Of a stretch of DNA of 64,000 nt, positions 34,120 through 46,997 are shown piece after piece. The notes under the pieces were generated by a model. That model was not told where the DNA came from. It was given only the letters and a program-made list of their open reading frames with translations, and did no database searches. Both the position numbers and the translations under genes were made by a program. Origin of the DNA: Cyclaneusma minus (taxonomy: Eukaryota > Ascomycota > Leotiomycetes > Marthamycetales > Marthamycetaceae); assembly GCA_037179335.1 (NCBI GenBank), contig JAKZHN010000001.1:1364001-1428000 (forward strand), given 5' to 3'. The stretch's first letter is position 1, and every line of letters begins with the position of its first letter.

Positions 34120-34470
34120 CTACCAAAAGCCAAAACATATTGAGTACAGTGGGAACTCGGCAGCAAACTCACAGCAGAGAATGACCACACCCGTGAGAGC
34201 GAAAAGAAGAATGCCTGCAGGCAATACCATACTCAAGGAAGAGCCTATTCCGCGTCTCACACCCTCGAAGAAAGGCTTGCTCATAAAGATCGGCTCATCG
34301 TCGAGAATCAACTTAGAACATGCTGAGTGTCCATGAATGCAAAATAGATGGCAGTCTGGCAGAGACGGATGGCAGTCTGGCAGAGACGGATGGCGTGCCA
34401 TGGCCAGCGCTATATAGCATCCCCAGTCTGAAAGCGCCCCTGATATATACCATTTACCTGACACCATCAT
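34120..34470 (-). CDS. Possible small membrane protein (doubtful)
   Basis: An open frame of 116 codons from the ATG at 34470; it is open further upstream, to a GTG at 34542. It contains a duplicated heptapeptide (HPSLPDC twice, from a 21-bp tandem duplication at 34348-34389) and near the C-terminus a hydrophobic helix (LPAGILLFALTGVVILCCEF). No family is recognised. The position directly at the A+T-rich border and the repeat make a chance or decayed frame quite possible. Confidence 0.25.
   Translation of the reverse strand: MMVSGKWYISGALSDWGCYIALAMARHPSLPDCHPSLPDCHLFCIHGHSACSKLILDDEPIFMSKPFFEGVRRGIGSSLSMVLPAGILLFALTGVVILCCEFAAEFPLYSICFGFW
34348..34389. repeat. 21-bp tandem duplication
   Basis: Two exact head-to-tail copies of a 21-bp unit beginning ATGGCAGTCTGG, just inside the GC-balanced side of the border. 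Confidence 0.95.
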
Positions 34471-34604
34471 TTTGTGGGAAAAGAGCAAAAGAGTAAACAA
34501 AATGTGTATCGTTAAATCGCATCTCGAGTTTTGAAATCGCACACAGACTAGGCCTGTTTATCCTAGGCCCCTTAATTGGTAATAACATTCCCAAATATTT
34601 AAAA

Positions 34605-34681
34605 GATACTTAACCGATATGTAACAGATATGTAACAGATATGTAACAAATGCTTAACAAATGCTTAGTAAATGTTTAATA
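34605..34681. repeat. 11-bp tandem repeat at the composition border
   Basis: Seven 11-bp units in register: GATACTTAACC, three copies of GATATGTAACA, then AATGCTTAACA, AATGCTTAGTA and AATGTTTAATA. It lies exactly where GC-balanced sequence ends. Confidence 0.92.
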
Positions 34682-34956
34682 ATATACAGGGTTTGGGTAA
34701 CTCAAAAACTTATATTTCAAAAGTAATAAAATAGATAATAATTTAATTTATTAAAAATAAAATAGATTATAATTAAATAATTAAATATTTCAAATATTTT
34801 ATAATAAAAATATAAAACGCGCCGCAGACTAGCGCCGCAGGGAATTTTTTTTGAATAGCCCTATTTTTAATTTATAAAATAGTGAAAAAACGGAGTAAAA
34901 AGCTTCACAAATGAATTTTATAGAATTTTTATAATAAAAAGTATTAAAATTGAGGG

Positions 34957-35181
34957 TGTTACACGGGGCCGAGGGGGGCGCCCTGCGGGCACCCTATAAG
35001 GCACGTGCGCTAAAAATGCGCAAAAAATAAGCATTGTTTATTAAAAAAGCTAAGCAAGGCTTTTAGCATATAATATTTAAACGCTGCTATTTTTATTTAA
35101 AAAAGGCAATAGCTATTTTTTATAGCTAAAAATATATATAATATATTTTTATTTATTAATATATTTTTAAATATTATAATC
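34957..35181 (+). repeat. Left terminal repeat (copy 1, least mutated)
   Basis: Starts TGTTACACGGGGCCGAGG and keeps a GC-rich head (GCGCCCTGCGGGCACCC) that is eroded in the two other copies. A palindromic A+T-rich body follows. The 3' limit is set where similarity to copy 2 stops, near ATTATAAT. Confidence 0.7.
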
Positions 35182-37734
35182 AAATAGCCGCTTTTATTTT
35201 AAAAAGCAATAATTTAATAAAACAATAATTATTTAATTTATTAATGGCAAATTTGGCAATAATTTTATTTTCAAAAATTCTATTAGAAATTTTTAAAATT
35301 AAATTAAATTAATTTTAAAAAAGCTTAATATTAGCAGCAATACCAGTGAAATTTATACGCTAAATTAGAAAATTGCGTTTAATAAAAGTAATAATATATT
35401 TATTAATAATATAAATAAAAGCGTTATTAATATTAATGATCAAAAATAATTTGAAATTTCTTTTGCTTTAAATTAAGGATTATTTAATAGCTTTTTTTAA
35501 TTAAATAAATAAATTTTAGTCAAAAGCCAAAGCAATTTAATTAAAAACCAAAGCGGTCTAGCTAAAAATACGGGCATATTGCGCGAAAGCGAAATTAATT
35601 AAGTTTTTATTTTTGCTCCCGCTTTTGTTTTTAATTTAATTTAAAATTAATTCAATTTTAAATTTAATAATTTTGCAATTATTTAATAAATTATTGAAAA
35701 ATTTAAAATAAAAAAAATTGCGAAATTGCAAATTAAAATTGCGATTTGTATTTGCAAATGCAATTTATTTAATTTAAGTTTTAATAATAAGCAATTAATT
35801 GCCAAAAGATTTTGTATATTTAAATTTTTTTATATATTAAATATTGAGCTGTATTATATATATAATATATATAAATATTATAAATAATTTAATTGCTTAT
35901 AAAATTATTTTAATATATAGTTTTAATTTTTTTAAAAAAATATATTTATTATATTTTAATTATATTTAAAATCTGCATATATATTATGTAGCAGTATTAT
36001 TAAATAAATTAGAAATTGGAAAAGGTTTCATAAAAGAATTTAAAAATTTAATATTAAATGCAATAAATGCAAAGCAATAATATATATTGCATATATTAAA
36101 CCAATTTGCTAAAAACATTTAAAAAAAATTAAAAATTTAGAAATTCATTGCAAAATAAAGATTTTGCTTTTTTATATAGAAAATATGCTTTTTATATTTT
36201 TTAATAATCAAATTATTTTTAAATTTTATAATAATATTGAATAGAATTTTATTTTTCAATAAAATAATTAATTATAAATTAATATATAATATATATTTAA
36301 TAAAGCTGGAAATATTAAATATAAAAATAGGCTTAATTTTTAATTTTTAATTTAAAATATATTTAATGCAAATAATTTAAAAAAGCATTATAATAAATAT
36401 AATAATTTATAAAATTTATAAAATATTTTAAATAATAATATGGCAATTTAATATTAATTTGATTGCAAAAAGAAATTATTATTAAAATAAAAGCCAATAG
36501 CGCAATTAAAATTAATGCCAAATGTTTTTATATTTTAATTGTAATTTTAATAATTATAATTTATTTAATTGTATTTATAAAAAGAAAATATATTAAAATT
36601 GCTAGGAATTTAAAAATAGAGCCCGCAAATATAAATAGCCCGGCGATAAAATATATATTTTAAATAGCAATAATTTTAGCAGCCGTAAAAACAAAAAGGG
36701 CCAATTATATAAAAATAGCTTTAATTATAATTAAAATGAATATAATTAATACTCTTTTGCAGAAATTGCAAATAAGATTTTTAATTTTATAAATTACAAA
36801 TACAAATATAATAATTAGAAAAAAAGATTGCTAATAATTATTTAATTTAATAGTTCTTTTATAAAGCAAAAATATATGATAATTAATTATTTAATTGCAA
36901 TTAATATTTAAAATATAGTTCTTATTTCCGTTTTTATTAATAATAAATTAAATAAGAATTTTATATTATTAATATTTACAAAAAGATAAAAATAAATTAA
37001 TATATATATATAATATTTATAGATTTGCTTTTTTGATAGAAATGAAATAAAAATTAAATAATATTATAAAATTTTTATTAGAAGTTTTAATAGTAAAAAT
37101 AATATAAATATTAAAAAATTAAAATATATAAAAAATTTATATATTTATATAATTTATGTTTAAATATAGTCTAATTTAAATAAATAGGCAATAAATATTA
37201 TAATTAAATTAAAGCCAGTTTTATTTACAAATGCCAAATTAAATATAAAATTATTATTTAGAATAAATTAAATAAATTAAGAGAACTAAATGCAATAATT
37301 TATATTTTAAATATAATAAATAAAAGATTATTATATATAAAATATTTTACACATAAAAACTAGAAATATAATATTAAACTATACAAAATAATATTTAGCA
37401 AACTAAATAAAGAACTGTTTTTTATAAAAAATGCTGCAAATTTAAACAAATTTTTTATTATATATATATTAAGCAAGATATTAAGATTTTAGCAAAATAA
37501 AATTGGATCTTAATATATTTTTAACATTATAAATTACCAAATATTAAAAATACCCGCAAAAAATATACAGTAAAATTAAAATTAAAATTAAAATGAAAAA
37601 TTAAAATGCAAAGACTTAAAAGAATTAAGCTATTTTAATAATATTTTTAATAATACGCTAATAAAAAATTAAACAATATTATTATTACAAATTGCTATTT
37701 AGTTTTTTCAATTAATAAATTTTTGATTAAATTG

Positions 37735-38220
37735 GAAAAAGCCAAAATGTTTATTACATTAAATTTTAAAAATACATATTATAAAATTTGCATATAAAAA
37801 GAATAAAAAAAAAAGCATTTTATATAAAATATAGCTATTTTAAATATTTAATATTTTTTTATTTTTTTATTTTTCTTTAGCAAATATAATAAATATATAA
37901 AAATTGTATGTAAAGTTTTTTTTATAAAAATAAATAAATACAAATTTAAAATAAATAAAATTTTATTTTTAATTGTTTTAAAAAAACCAATATATATATA
38001 AAGCCAAAACAAAATGTATATTATTTAAAAATAGCCTATATTAATTATATATATAAAATTGCAATTGTTTTTTAAATAAATTAATTTTTATAAGCGGTTT
38101 ATTTTAAAATATAATAAAACTATATTATTTATAATTAATTTCTTTATTAGCAACATAAAAAGCAAAAAAAAGGCCTATTTAAATAATGTTTAAAAGCGCA
38201 AAAGATTTTTTAGCGGGTTA
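37735..38220 (+). pseudogene. Reverse transcriptase and connection-domain remnant of the Gypsy element
   Basis: Reading from about 37738, the translation KAKMFITLNFKNTYYKICI followed by stop-KE-stop lines up with the Gypsy RT core that normally reads F-T-K-L-D-L-R-x-A-Y. The substitutions are those expected from G-to-A and C-to-T change (D to N, R to K, A to T, W or R to stop). At about 38086, NFYKRFILKYNKTI matches the downstream connection segment (NFYRRFI-type) before RNase H. Multiple stops make it non-coding now. Confidence 0.75.
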
Positions 38221-41123
38221 AAAAAAAATTTGTAAAAAAAAATTGCAATATTTTAATTTTATGAAATATTTATAAATTATATGTAATATTTTTAAATTCG
38301 CAATATTAGAAATTTTAAAGCAATTTAAAAATTTAAAATAACTTAATATAAAATTATTAATATTTAATAGTGTTTTAATTTTGCAAATTAATAAGCGCAA
38401 AGCTAATATATTAAATATATAATATTAAATTGATTGCAATTATAGAATTCTTTTAATATTAGAAATAATATATCAAAAATATATATTATCAAATTTAAAT
38501 GCTTTTAAATTATAATAATTTATACTATTTTATAAATATAACGAAATTTAATAAATATTAAGCAAAATAAATTATAAACTTGGGATTTTATAATTTTAAT
38601 ATTAAATATACTGCAAAAGTTAAAAATTCTATTAAGTTTTTATTTTATAAATTAAATTATAAAAAAGCAATAAAAGATATTTAAATAAAAATGTTAAATT
38701 TTCTTTTACCAATGCTATAATAAAAATTTCGCTATTTATTTAATTATATATTAAATATATGATTTTTGAAAAATATAACTGCTTTTGCAAATATAGTAAT
38801 TGTATTTTAATTTAAATTATTGAATTATTAAATTAAAATATATATTTTATTTATATATTATAAATACGAATTTGTGAATAAAAAACTATATTTTATTTAA
38901 ATTATAAAGATTTAAAAGCCAAAATAATTAAAATAAGTTTTATAATTATTTTTAAAATTTAAAATAATAATGAATATATAATAAAAATACAGAATTAATT
39001 TATATTGCGGAAAAATAAATAATAGCAATTTAAAAATAATATATTATATAAAAGAAGCAAATTATATATTTTTGCAATAAATATATTATATAATATATTT
39101 TTGTATATTTACTATAATAATAAATTAATAGGCTATTTTAAAACAAATCAAATATTAATTTTAATTTATTGTAAATATTATTAGCTAAATATAAAAGCCA
39201 AAATATAAAATTATATATAAAATTGCTATATCTGCTAATAAAATAAAATTTGCTAATATATATTTTATAACTAATTATGATTTTTATTTTTAGCCAATAA
39301 GCTATAAATATATTTATTATAAAATTTTATTATAAAATTATTAAAATTATAATATATAAATAAATTATATAATGCTATTTTAATAATAATAAATTATTAT
39401 ATTAAAATTGCGCAATTTAGATATATAATTAAAAGTATTAATATATAATTTTTAATAAAATTATTTATTTTTAACATTTTTCAAATTTTTCAAATTTTTA
39501 TATTTAATTATAATTTTATATTTATTAATATATTATAAAATGTTTTTTATTATAAATTTTATATAATATATAAATATAGCATTGTATTTTATTTTTAAAT
39601 AAATAAGCAAATAAAGCAAATAAATTAAATTTTAAAAATTCATATATAATATTGCTATAATAATAAAAAAACGAGTTAAATGATCCAATTGGCTATAATA
39701 AAATTTGCTTATAATAATAAAAAATTAAAATATTTAATATAAATAAATATATATATAATATAGCAAATATATATTACTGCGAAAATTAAAAAAATGTTAT
39801 TAATAAATATGTAAAGCAATATATAAAAAAGTAAAAAAAATATAAATTTTAATAAGACAAATTGGATGTTTTTATTTATTAAAAAAAAAAATTTAAAGCC
39901 GGGAAGCTAATTAAAAAAGATATATAAGCTTTTTTTCTGTTTTTAAAAAATCAAAAATCTAAATCTATTATTTAAAATTTCTATTTAAATTTTAATTAGA
40001 AACATTATAAAATATTTTTTATACTAATGTTTTGGGATTTGCTAAGGTATTTTAAAATAGCGTATATAAATTATATTTTGCAAATTCTTAAATTTTTAAA
40101 AATGATAAAAATTGAAAAAATTGAAAAAATTATATATATATATTAAAAGATTAAAATTAAAATTGGGATTAAATATCAATTTAAAATCTTTTTGAACAAG
40201 TTTTAATAGTTTTAAATAAATCTATTAAAATAATATTAAAACTAAATCATAAGAATAGCGGAAAATTTATAAAAAAGCATAATCTTTTTAAAAAATAAAA
40301 AACATAAAAAAATAATTTTAATTTTATATTTAAATAAAAAATGCCTAATTATACGCAATAGCAAATAAAAGCAAAAATAAAAATATTTAAATTACAAAAT
40401 TATAAATTTCATTATCTTTTTATATTTAACTTAAATTAAATTAATTTATATTTTAAAACAAATCAAATTAAAAAATCAAAACATTAAATAAAAAATCAAA
40501 TTTATTTAAGATTTATAAAATTTATAAATAAAAACTATAGATTTCATATATTAAAAAATTTAATTAAAAAATAAATATTATATAAAAATAAATCCAATTA
40601 ATAAAATTAAAAACCCCGCAATACTTTTAAATAAAACCAGCTATTTATTTTAATTTGGGTATATTAAATTTATAATCTATATATTTTATATTATATTATT
40701 AAAAAGTTTTTTCTTTATATTAAATAATATATTATTAAAGAAATAATTAAGATTAAAATTTATTTATATTTTAATTAAATACAGTCAAAAACCTTTTTTT
40801 TGCCAAATAATATTAAATATTAATTGCTATATATATTAAAATATAAATTGCAAAAATAATTCTAATTAAAGCCATTATTGTATTTTTAATATTTTTAAAA
40901 ATATTGCGTATTTGGTATTTTAAAAGAATATAAATTCTGAAGCAAAAAAAAACCCCCCGGCAACTTTTATATTATTTTTTAATTAAATCAATTTTTTATT
41001 ATAATTGGCGTATTAATTCTTTAAAAAAAATTGAATTTTAATATAGCAATAAAAATAAAATATAAAAGCATTGTAAATTATATTAAATAAAAAATTTAAA
41101 TAATAGAAATTTGCAAAATAATA

Positions 41124-41149
41124 AATAAATAAATAAATAAATAAATAAA
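41124..41149. repeat. AAAT tetranucleotide run
   Basis: About six copies of AAAT (read as AATAAATAAATA...), a simple microsatellite in the A+T-rich block. Confidence 0.85.
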
Positions 41150-42108
41150 AAATATATATATATTTATTATATAATAAAACAAATTATAATAATTGTAATA
41201 ATAATTGTATTTAAAATTGTTTGCATTTTAATTATAAATATTATAAATATTGCAAAAGAAACTTTTTTTTTACATATTAAATTTAAATTTAAATTTAAAA
41301 TGTAAAAAAACGTAATAAAAATATAATTTAAATTTTTCAATAAAATAGCAAATTTAGTATTATTATAATAATTATAAATAAAATCTTTATTATATAAGGC
41401 TTAGAATAAATTATTGGCGAAATTTTATATTTTGCAATTAAAAATATTAGAAGCTATAATATTTGAAAAAAAAAAATAGAAAACATAAAAAAAAGATTCG
41501 CTAAAAAAACGTATATTAAAAAATTTAAATAAAAGCGATAATAAAAAAAAAGCCTAATAAAAATACAAAAGCCCGCTTTATATAAATAAGTTTTTTAATA
41601 AAATCCAATATAATTATTATAAAGAAATACCATTTTTAAAAAACAATTCGCTAATATATATATATATATATATAATTTAAAATTAATATACTATTATTAT
41701 AGCAAATATATAATACGTATAAAAAAAGTTGATTATTTAAAACAAGCTATTAATTTTTCAGCATTTGTAAAAAGAATGCGCGCAAAAATCAATATAATAT
41801 ATATAAAGCCAATAAAAATAATAAAAATTTAATAAATTTTAATATAAAAAAATAAAAAACTTTAAATAAAACTTTAAAATTAATTTAATACTAAATAGTG
41901 CAAACTATATATTGAAATTCAAATTTTAAAAATTAAGCAATAATAAATTTAAAAATAATTATTAATAATAGCGAATTAATAAACACTATTAACTTATACA
42001 ATTAAAATAAAAAGCCGAAATTAATAATTAAAATTTAAATATTAAATTGCCGAAAAGCGAAAATCCGCATTTACATATTCCGGGACCCAAAATTATAAAG
42101 AAATATAA

Positions 42109-42332
42109 AGGATATACGGGGCTGAAAGGGGCGTTTTGTAAATATTTTATAAAATATATATATTAACAATGCATAAAAAAAGCATTATTTATTAAAAAAC
42201 TAAGCAAAGCTTTTAATATATAATATTTAAACGCTGCTATTTTTATTTAAAAAAAGTAGCAGCTATTTTTTATAACTAAGAACTATATATAACGCATTTT
42301 TATTTGCCAATTTATTTTTAACCATTATAATA
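42109..42332 (+). repeat. Right terminal repeat (copy 2, strongly mutated)
   Basis: Direct copy of the repeat at 34957. The GC-rich head is converted: GCGCCCTGCGGGCACCC of copy 1 appears as GCGTTTTGTAAATATTT here, transitions only. Similarity ends near CATTATAATA. Confidence 0.7.
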
Positions 42333-43029
42333 AAGGGTGATTTAAAATAAAAATTAAATATTTGGAAATTTAATTTTATTTAAATAAATAACAAAATTAA
42401 AAATTTTTATACGTTTTTAATATTATTGTCTTTTTAGAATTTTGGATTTTTGCTGGGGTTTTTGTAAAATAATAGAATTAGAATTTAGTTTTATAGCTTT
42501 AATATAGCGTTATGGGAATTTTTTTTTAAATTTGATAGTATTTAAAGCTGCTAGGGGCATTTTTTAACGCGCTATATTTAAGGCAGGAAAAAACAAGCGT
42601 ATTAAAATTATAGAATAATTAAATAAAAACAATTAATTAAAGCTATTTTTATAATTTAGAATATTATAATTAATTTGCGATTTTAAAAATAATTTAAAAT
42701 TTAGGTGATTTTCATAGTTTTTTTTTTGGCTATATTATAAGGCTTAAATGGCTTAATTATATTATTATTTTTGCTTTAATATAAAGCGCTATAATATAAA
42801 TAATGTAATACATTTTTTAAATAATTTATAATTGGAATTTTATATATTTTAAAAAAAGAATTATTAACTTTAGTGTATATTTAATTGTTTTAAATTATAA
42901 AAATGCTAAAAGTTTTAAATTTTAATTTAAATATCCAATATTTAGCTTTTTTAAATTAATATTAATAATATTTTATTTATGCAATTAAATAAAATAATGC
43001 GCTATTAATGGATATTTTTATTTTTATTT

Positions 43030-43088
43030 ATAATTATATTTAAAATATTTATAAATATTTATAAATATTTATAAATATTTATAAATAA
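43030..43088. repeat. 10-bp tandem repeat
   Basis: Five adjacent copies of ATATTTATAA, a low-complexity minisatellite. Confidence 0.85.
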
Positions 43089-43370
43089 ACTTGCAAATTA
43101 AAATTTTAAAATCTTTGTATTTTATAAAATATATATTTATTTTTATATAATATTTATTAAATATAAAAACTTTATTAGAATTCTAATTAAAAATACCATT
43201 ATTATTAAAATTATTCTTTGGCCTCTTTTTATTTATTTATTATATAGCTTAAAAGCTAAAAATAATAAAAAAATTTGCTTTAGGTTTTTCGTTTTTTTGT
43301 AAGCTTTTAACGTTTTTTAATATAAAATTTAAATTAATTTTTAAACTATTGCAATATTAATATAATTAAT

Positions 43371-43445
43371 TAGCGGTGGTCCGTGCGCCACAGCTATTTC
43401 TAATTATTACTATTATAGCTATTTTTGGCTTTAGGCCACCATGCT
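43371..43445. other. Small GC-richer patch
   Basis: AGCGGTGGTCCGTGCGCCAC and, 50 bp further, TTTAGGCCACCATGC form two short GC-rich patches with a weak inverted relation (GGTGG/CCACC). They may be a less mutated relic of a repeat; no coding sense was found. Confidence 0.3.
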
Positions 43446-45077
43446 AAGCTATGGGTATATTTATGCTTTGCTAAAGGCTTTCTTATAATTAAAACTTAAT
43501 TATAAATATATTTATTGTTTGCTAGCTTTATTATTATTTTTTAAATAACTTTTTAATTTTTTTTAATACTAATATTAATTAATATGTTTTTAATCAAAGA
43601 AAAATATAAATTAGCTAAATACTTAATTATTAAATAAACGTTTGCTTTTATATAAGCTTTTTGCTAAGCTTGCTGGCTGGGATAGTATTTTTATATTAAG
43701 GTTTAAAAAAAGATTAAATAGAAAATATAAGGATTTTTGCATAGTTTTTATTTAAAAATTGCCGGCTGAAATTTTTCCTTTTTTTAACGATTTTCTATAT
43801 TTGCAACACCGTTGTAATTTGGTTTTTAATTTTATAGTGTTTTTCTTTTTTTCCGTTTTTAAATTAACTTTTATTTTTAGACCAAATTATTATTTAAAAA
43901 TACTTTTTTATATTTTTATTGCTTTGTTTTTTTACCAAAAGTATTTGCAATTAATAGAAATAGTGTAAGCTTAAAAAATCCAAATAATAATAGCAATAAT
44001 AAAATAATTCTATTATCAACGTATTTCCTTTTTTCCCAAATTATTATAGCGCTTTTTAGTTGATTTAAAAATTCAAAAACGAATTCCCAGCCATTTTTTA
44101 TTCCAGCCTATTTAATAATTTGTTTTAAAAAAATTTAATTCTTTACAAATTTTAATTATAGCCTTATAGCTTGCTAGCCCTGGGTTTTACTTTTATTAAT
44201 TAATTTCCTGCCAAAAATAATAAAAGGTTTATATTTTTTATTAATAATTTTTTATTGCAAAATTCAATTATTTAATAAATTAAAAATGCTTTCATTAATT
44301 AATTTATTGCTATATCTGCCTTTTTTTTGCCAAGAAAAAGGATACTAAGCAATATTTTAATAATTAAAATTTTGGCCCCAATAAGTTTTTAAATATTCGC
44401 AAGCATTAATATAGATTTTTTTTTTAATTTTAAATTCGATATTTTAAATATTTATATTAAAAAGATTTGCAATACCTTTATTTTAGAAATTCATAAATAT
44501 TGGAAATTAGCCGGCTATATTAATAATTAATATTTTAACATTTTTAAATTTAATTTTGGTATTTGGAATTTAAAGCTATTTGGGAAATTAAGCATTATTA
44601 CTTAATATATAATTTGGGATTTTTTTGCAATTATAGTTTCTTTTTTTAAGGTTTTAATTAAATATATAGCGCTTTATCTTTTATTGTTTAAATTCTAATA
44701 AATTCTAAATGGCCTTTAAATGATTTAAAATTTATATTTTGCATTAAATAATTTAAATTACTATTTAATAAATTTCAATGCAAATTTGCTGCTAACGTCG
44801 AAGCCAAAACTGCTATTTAGCTATTTTTTAACTTTTTGTTTTTTAAAGGAATTATTGAATTATTTTCCGCTATTGCCGATTAATTTGGTTTTATATAATA
44901 ATTTGCCAATTATGTTTTATACTATAACAATTTATTGGGCAATTATTATAATAATACATATATATTTTTTTTTTTAATTTCTGGTTAAATTTCTAATTTA
45001 TAAGCCGGTAAATTTATTAAAATATTATAATTGCTTTTCCAAAATAATGATAATAATAGTTTTGCTTTTTTTATATA

Positions 45078-45353
45078 GCAAATGCCTGACTTAACCCCCT
45101 TCTTAAATGAAATTCCTAACTTAACCCCCATTTTTTTATTATTTCTAATTTGGCCTCTTGCGTTTTTTAAATTTTTTATAATAAATTAAATAAAACAGCT
45201 ATAAAGCCCTATTTTTTGATAAATATCAAAAATAATATTTTATAACCAAATAAACGAAAAAAAATATAAAAAGATTTAATATTTGGCTTTAAAAAGGCAG
45301 AAAATATATATAGCCCCTACAGTCCGAAAATTCCCAAATTAACCCCTATTGTA
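45078..45353 (+). repeat. Second repeat family, plus-oriented copy
   Basis: A ~276-bp segment beginning GCAAATGCCTGACTTAACCC with three ~30-bp internal units (CCTGACTTAACCCCC, CCTAACTTAACCCCC, TCTAATTTGGCCTC) and ending near AAAAAGGCAGAAAATATATA / TAGCCCCTACAG. It is matched in inverted orientation at 63031-63269. It is probably the end region of a second, unidentified mobile element. Confidence 0.75.
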
Positions 45354-46331
45354 AAAAAACTGTTAAAAATCCAGAATTTGTTTATTTGTTTACTTTTATT
45401 TTATTTTATATAATATTTATTTAAATTAAACCTTTTTTTATATAAAACTAAGCTATAAAATCCCTATATTAAATAAAAATAATTATCCCAATATTAATAT
45501 TTTTTTGGCGGCCAAGCTAAATATATTGCCCAATTAAATACGCTATTAAGCTGAATATACTATTTAATTAAATATGCTATTTAATTAAATATATTATTTA
45601 GCTAAATATTTTTTTATAAATAAATATATTAATAAAAAATAAATATACTATTAATTGCAAATTCTATTGTAATATAGCTATACAAATTTAAAATAGCAAA
45701 AATATTAATTATTATAATTTTTGCATTATAAATAAAATTAAATATAATTGCATGCCTTCGTGGCTTAATAATAACTTTCGTTACTACTATCCGGGCAGGC
45801 TTGTATAATATCAGTTGTATAAATTATAAATTCGATTTTTATAAAAGGCCCCTGATTTTTGCTTGCCGGCAAATTTTTGGAATAATTACGAAGTATATAA
45901 AATATATTAAATCGATTTTAATATTTTTAAATTAAAATATAGGATTTAGGTTTTTTATATTTAAATTTTTATAAAAAGCTTAATTTATATACTGGCTATA
46001 TATAATAAAACCTTTTTAAAAAAACCTTTAAATAGCTATTAAAAAATTATTAAAAAATTAATTAAGCTTTTATTAATTTAAAAATCGCGCTTTAAAAAAG
46101 CTTTTTTTTAGCTATTATTATTAATTGGTATTTTTGAAAGAGTTTCCGAATTTAGAAAAGCGTTAATCATATGTATTATTAAGTATTATAAAATAGAGAT
46201 TAAAAAAATCAATAAATAAAGAAAAATAGTAATAACATTTTTTAATTAATAAATTAATTTAAAATATAATAATACAACTTCTAAAATATATATTATTACC
46301 AATTAAAGTTGCCAATATAAAAACGAAAAGC

Positions 46332-46997
46332 TGTCTAATCTATTTAATACTAGAATAATTATTTAGATATTCTATTCTCTAATTTAATACCAGCGGCTTT
46401 TTAGCTATTCTATAATATATTTCTAATTGTATAATCTATTATTACTAATTAACCACTATTAACCCTATTACAAAACAAGAAATATTAGGCCGGAACTAAA
46501 ATAGTACCAGAAACGGAATTAAAAGGACTTGATACCGGAGCCTGGATAATACGGGCCTCTTTTTCCTTTTATACAAGCGGGTATAATAAAAAAGATAGAG
46601 TAACGGATTAAGAGGGTAAACCCTAGTCCCAGCTAGAAAGAAAGGGATAAAGGAAAGGGTGGACTAAAGAGTCAGGATAAAAGTAAAGCATAATATAAGG
46701 GTTAGAGGGTAAAAGAATAAAATATAATCAACAGCCTTAAGCTATAGCAAAGATAGTTAAGAATACTAGTATAACTCAATATTAAGGAACCCACAAACCC
46801 GCCTGCTAGAATATATATTAAATTGGTTATAGGTTTTTCCCGTACCTCGCCAAACCCTTATTAGAAAAGCTCTAGAATCCCCATCCCCTGGCTTATAAAA
46901 GGGTCTAGCATAAGTGACGGTTACCTTTTATAATAGTGGAAAGAATATATACTATAGACGCCAATCGCGTATCCCAGCTAGATGGATAAATCGGACA
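46332..46997. mobile_element. 666-bp island with 14-bp inverted ends (MITE or solo LTR candidate)
   Basis: A stretch clearly richer in G and C than its surroundings. It begins TGTCTAATCTATTT and ends GGATAAATCGGACA. The ends are inverted repeats of each other whose mismatches are all transitions. Inside is a promoter-like CTTATAAAAGGGTC near 46900. There is no open frame of note and no convincing target duplication (flanks AAAGC and ATAAA). It is either younger than the surrounding block or less mutated. Confidence 0.5.

Larger units (their letters stand above)
34957..42332 (+). mobile_element. RIP-degraded Ty3/Gypsy LTR retrotransposon
   Basis: Two direct repeats of roughly 225 bp (34957-35181 and 42109-42332) bracket 7 kb. 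Their best-kept segment aligns over ~150 bp (for example TATTTAAACGCTGCTATTTT in both), and differences are largely C-T and G-A transitions. Between them, on the plus strand, lie remnants of reverse transcriptase and its connection domain (37735-38220). The left copy begins TGTTACACGG, a usual LTR start. The approximate length of ~7.4 kb fits a Gypsy element. No frame is intact, so it cannot move by itself. Exact ends of the right copy are blurred by mutation. Confidence 0.75.

Noticed and set aside
1..34542. tRNA or snoRNA genes
   Set aside because: I scanned spacers and the L16 introns for B-box and C/D-box patterns; isolated matches (for example GGTTCGAGT at 61, inside the AP-1 exon) had no supporting fold.
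43759..44977. Hydrophobic 60-70-codon frames in the A+T-rich block
   Set aside because: Phe/Ile/Leu/Tyr/Asn composition follows from base content; no homology signal.
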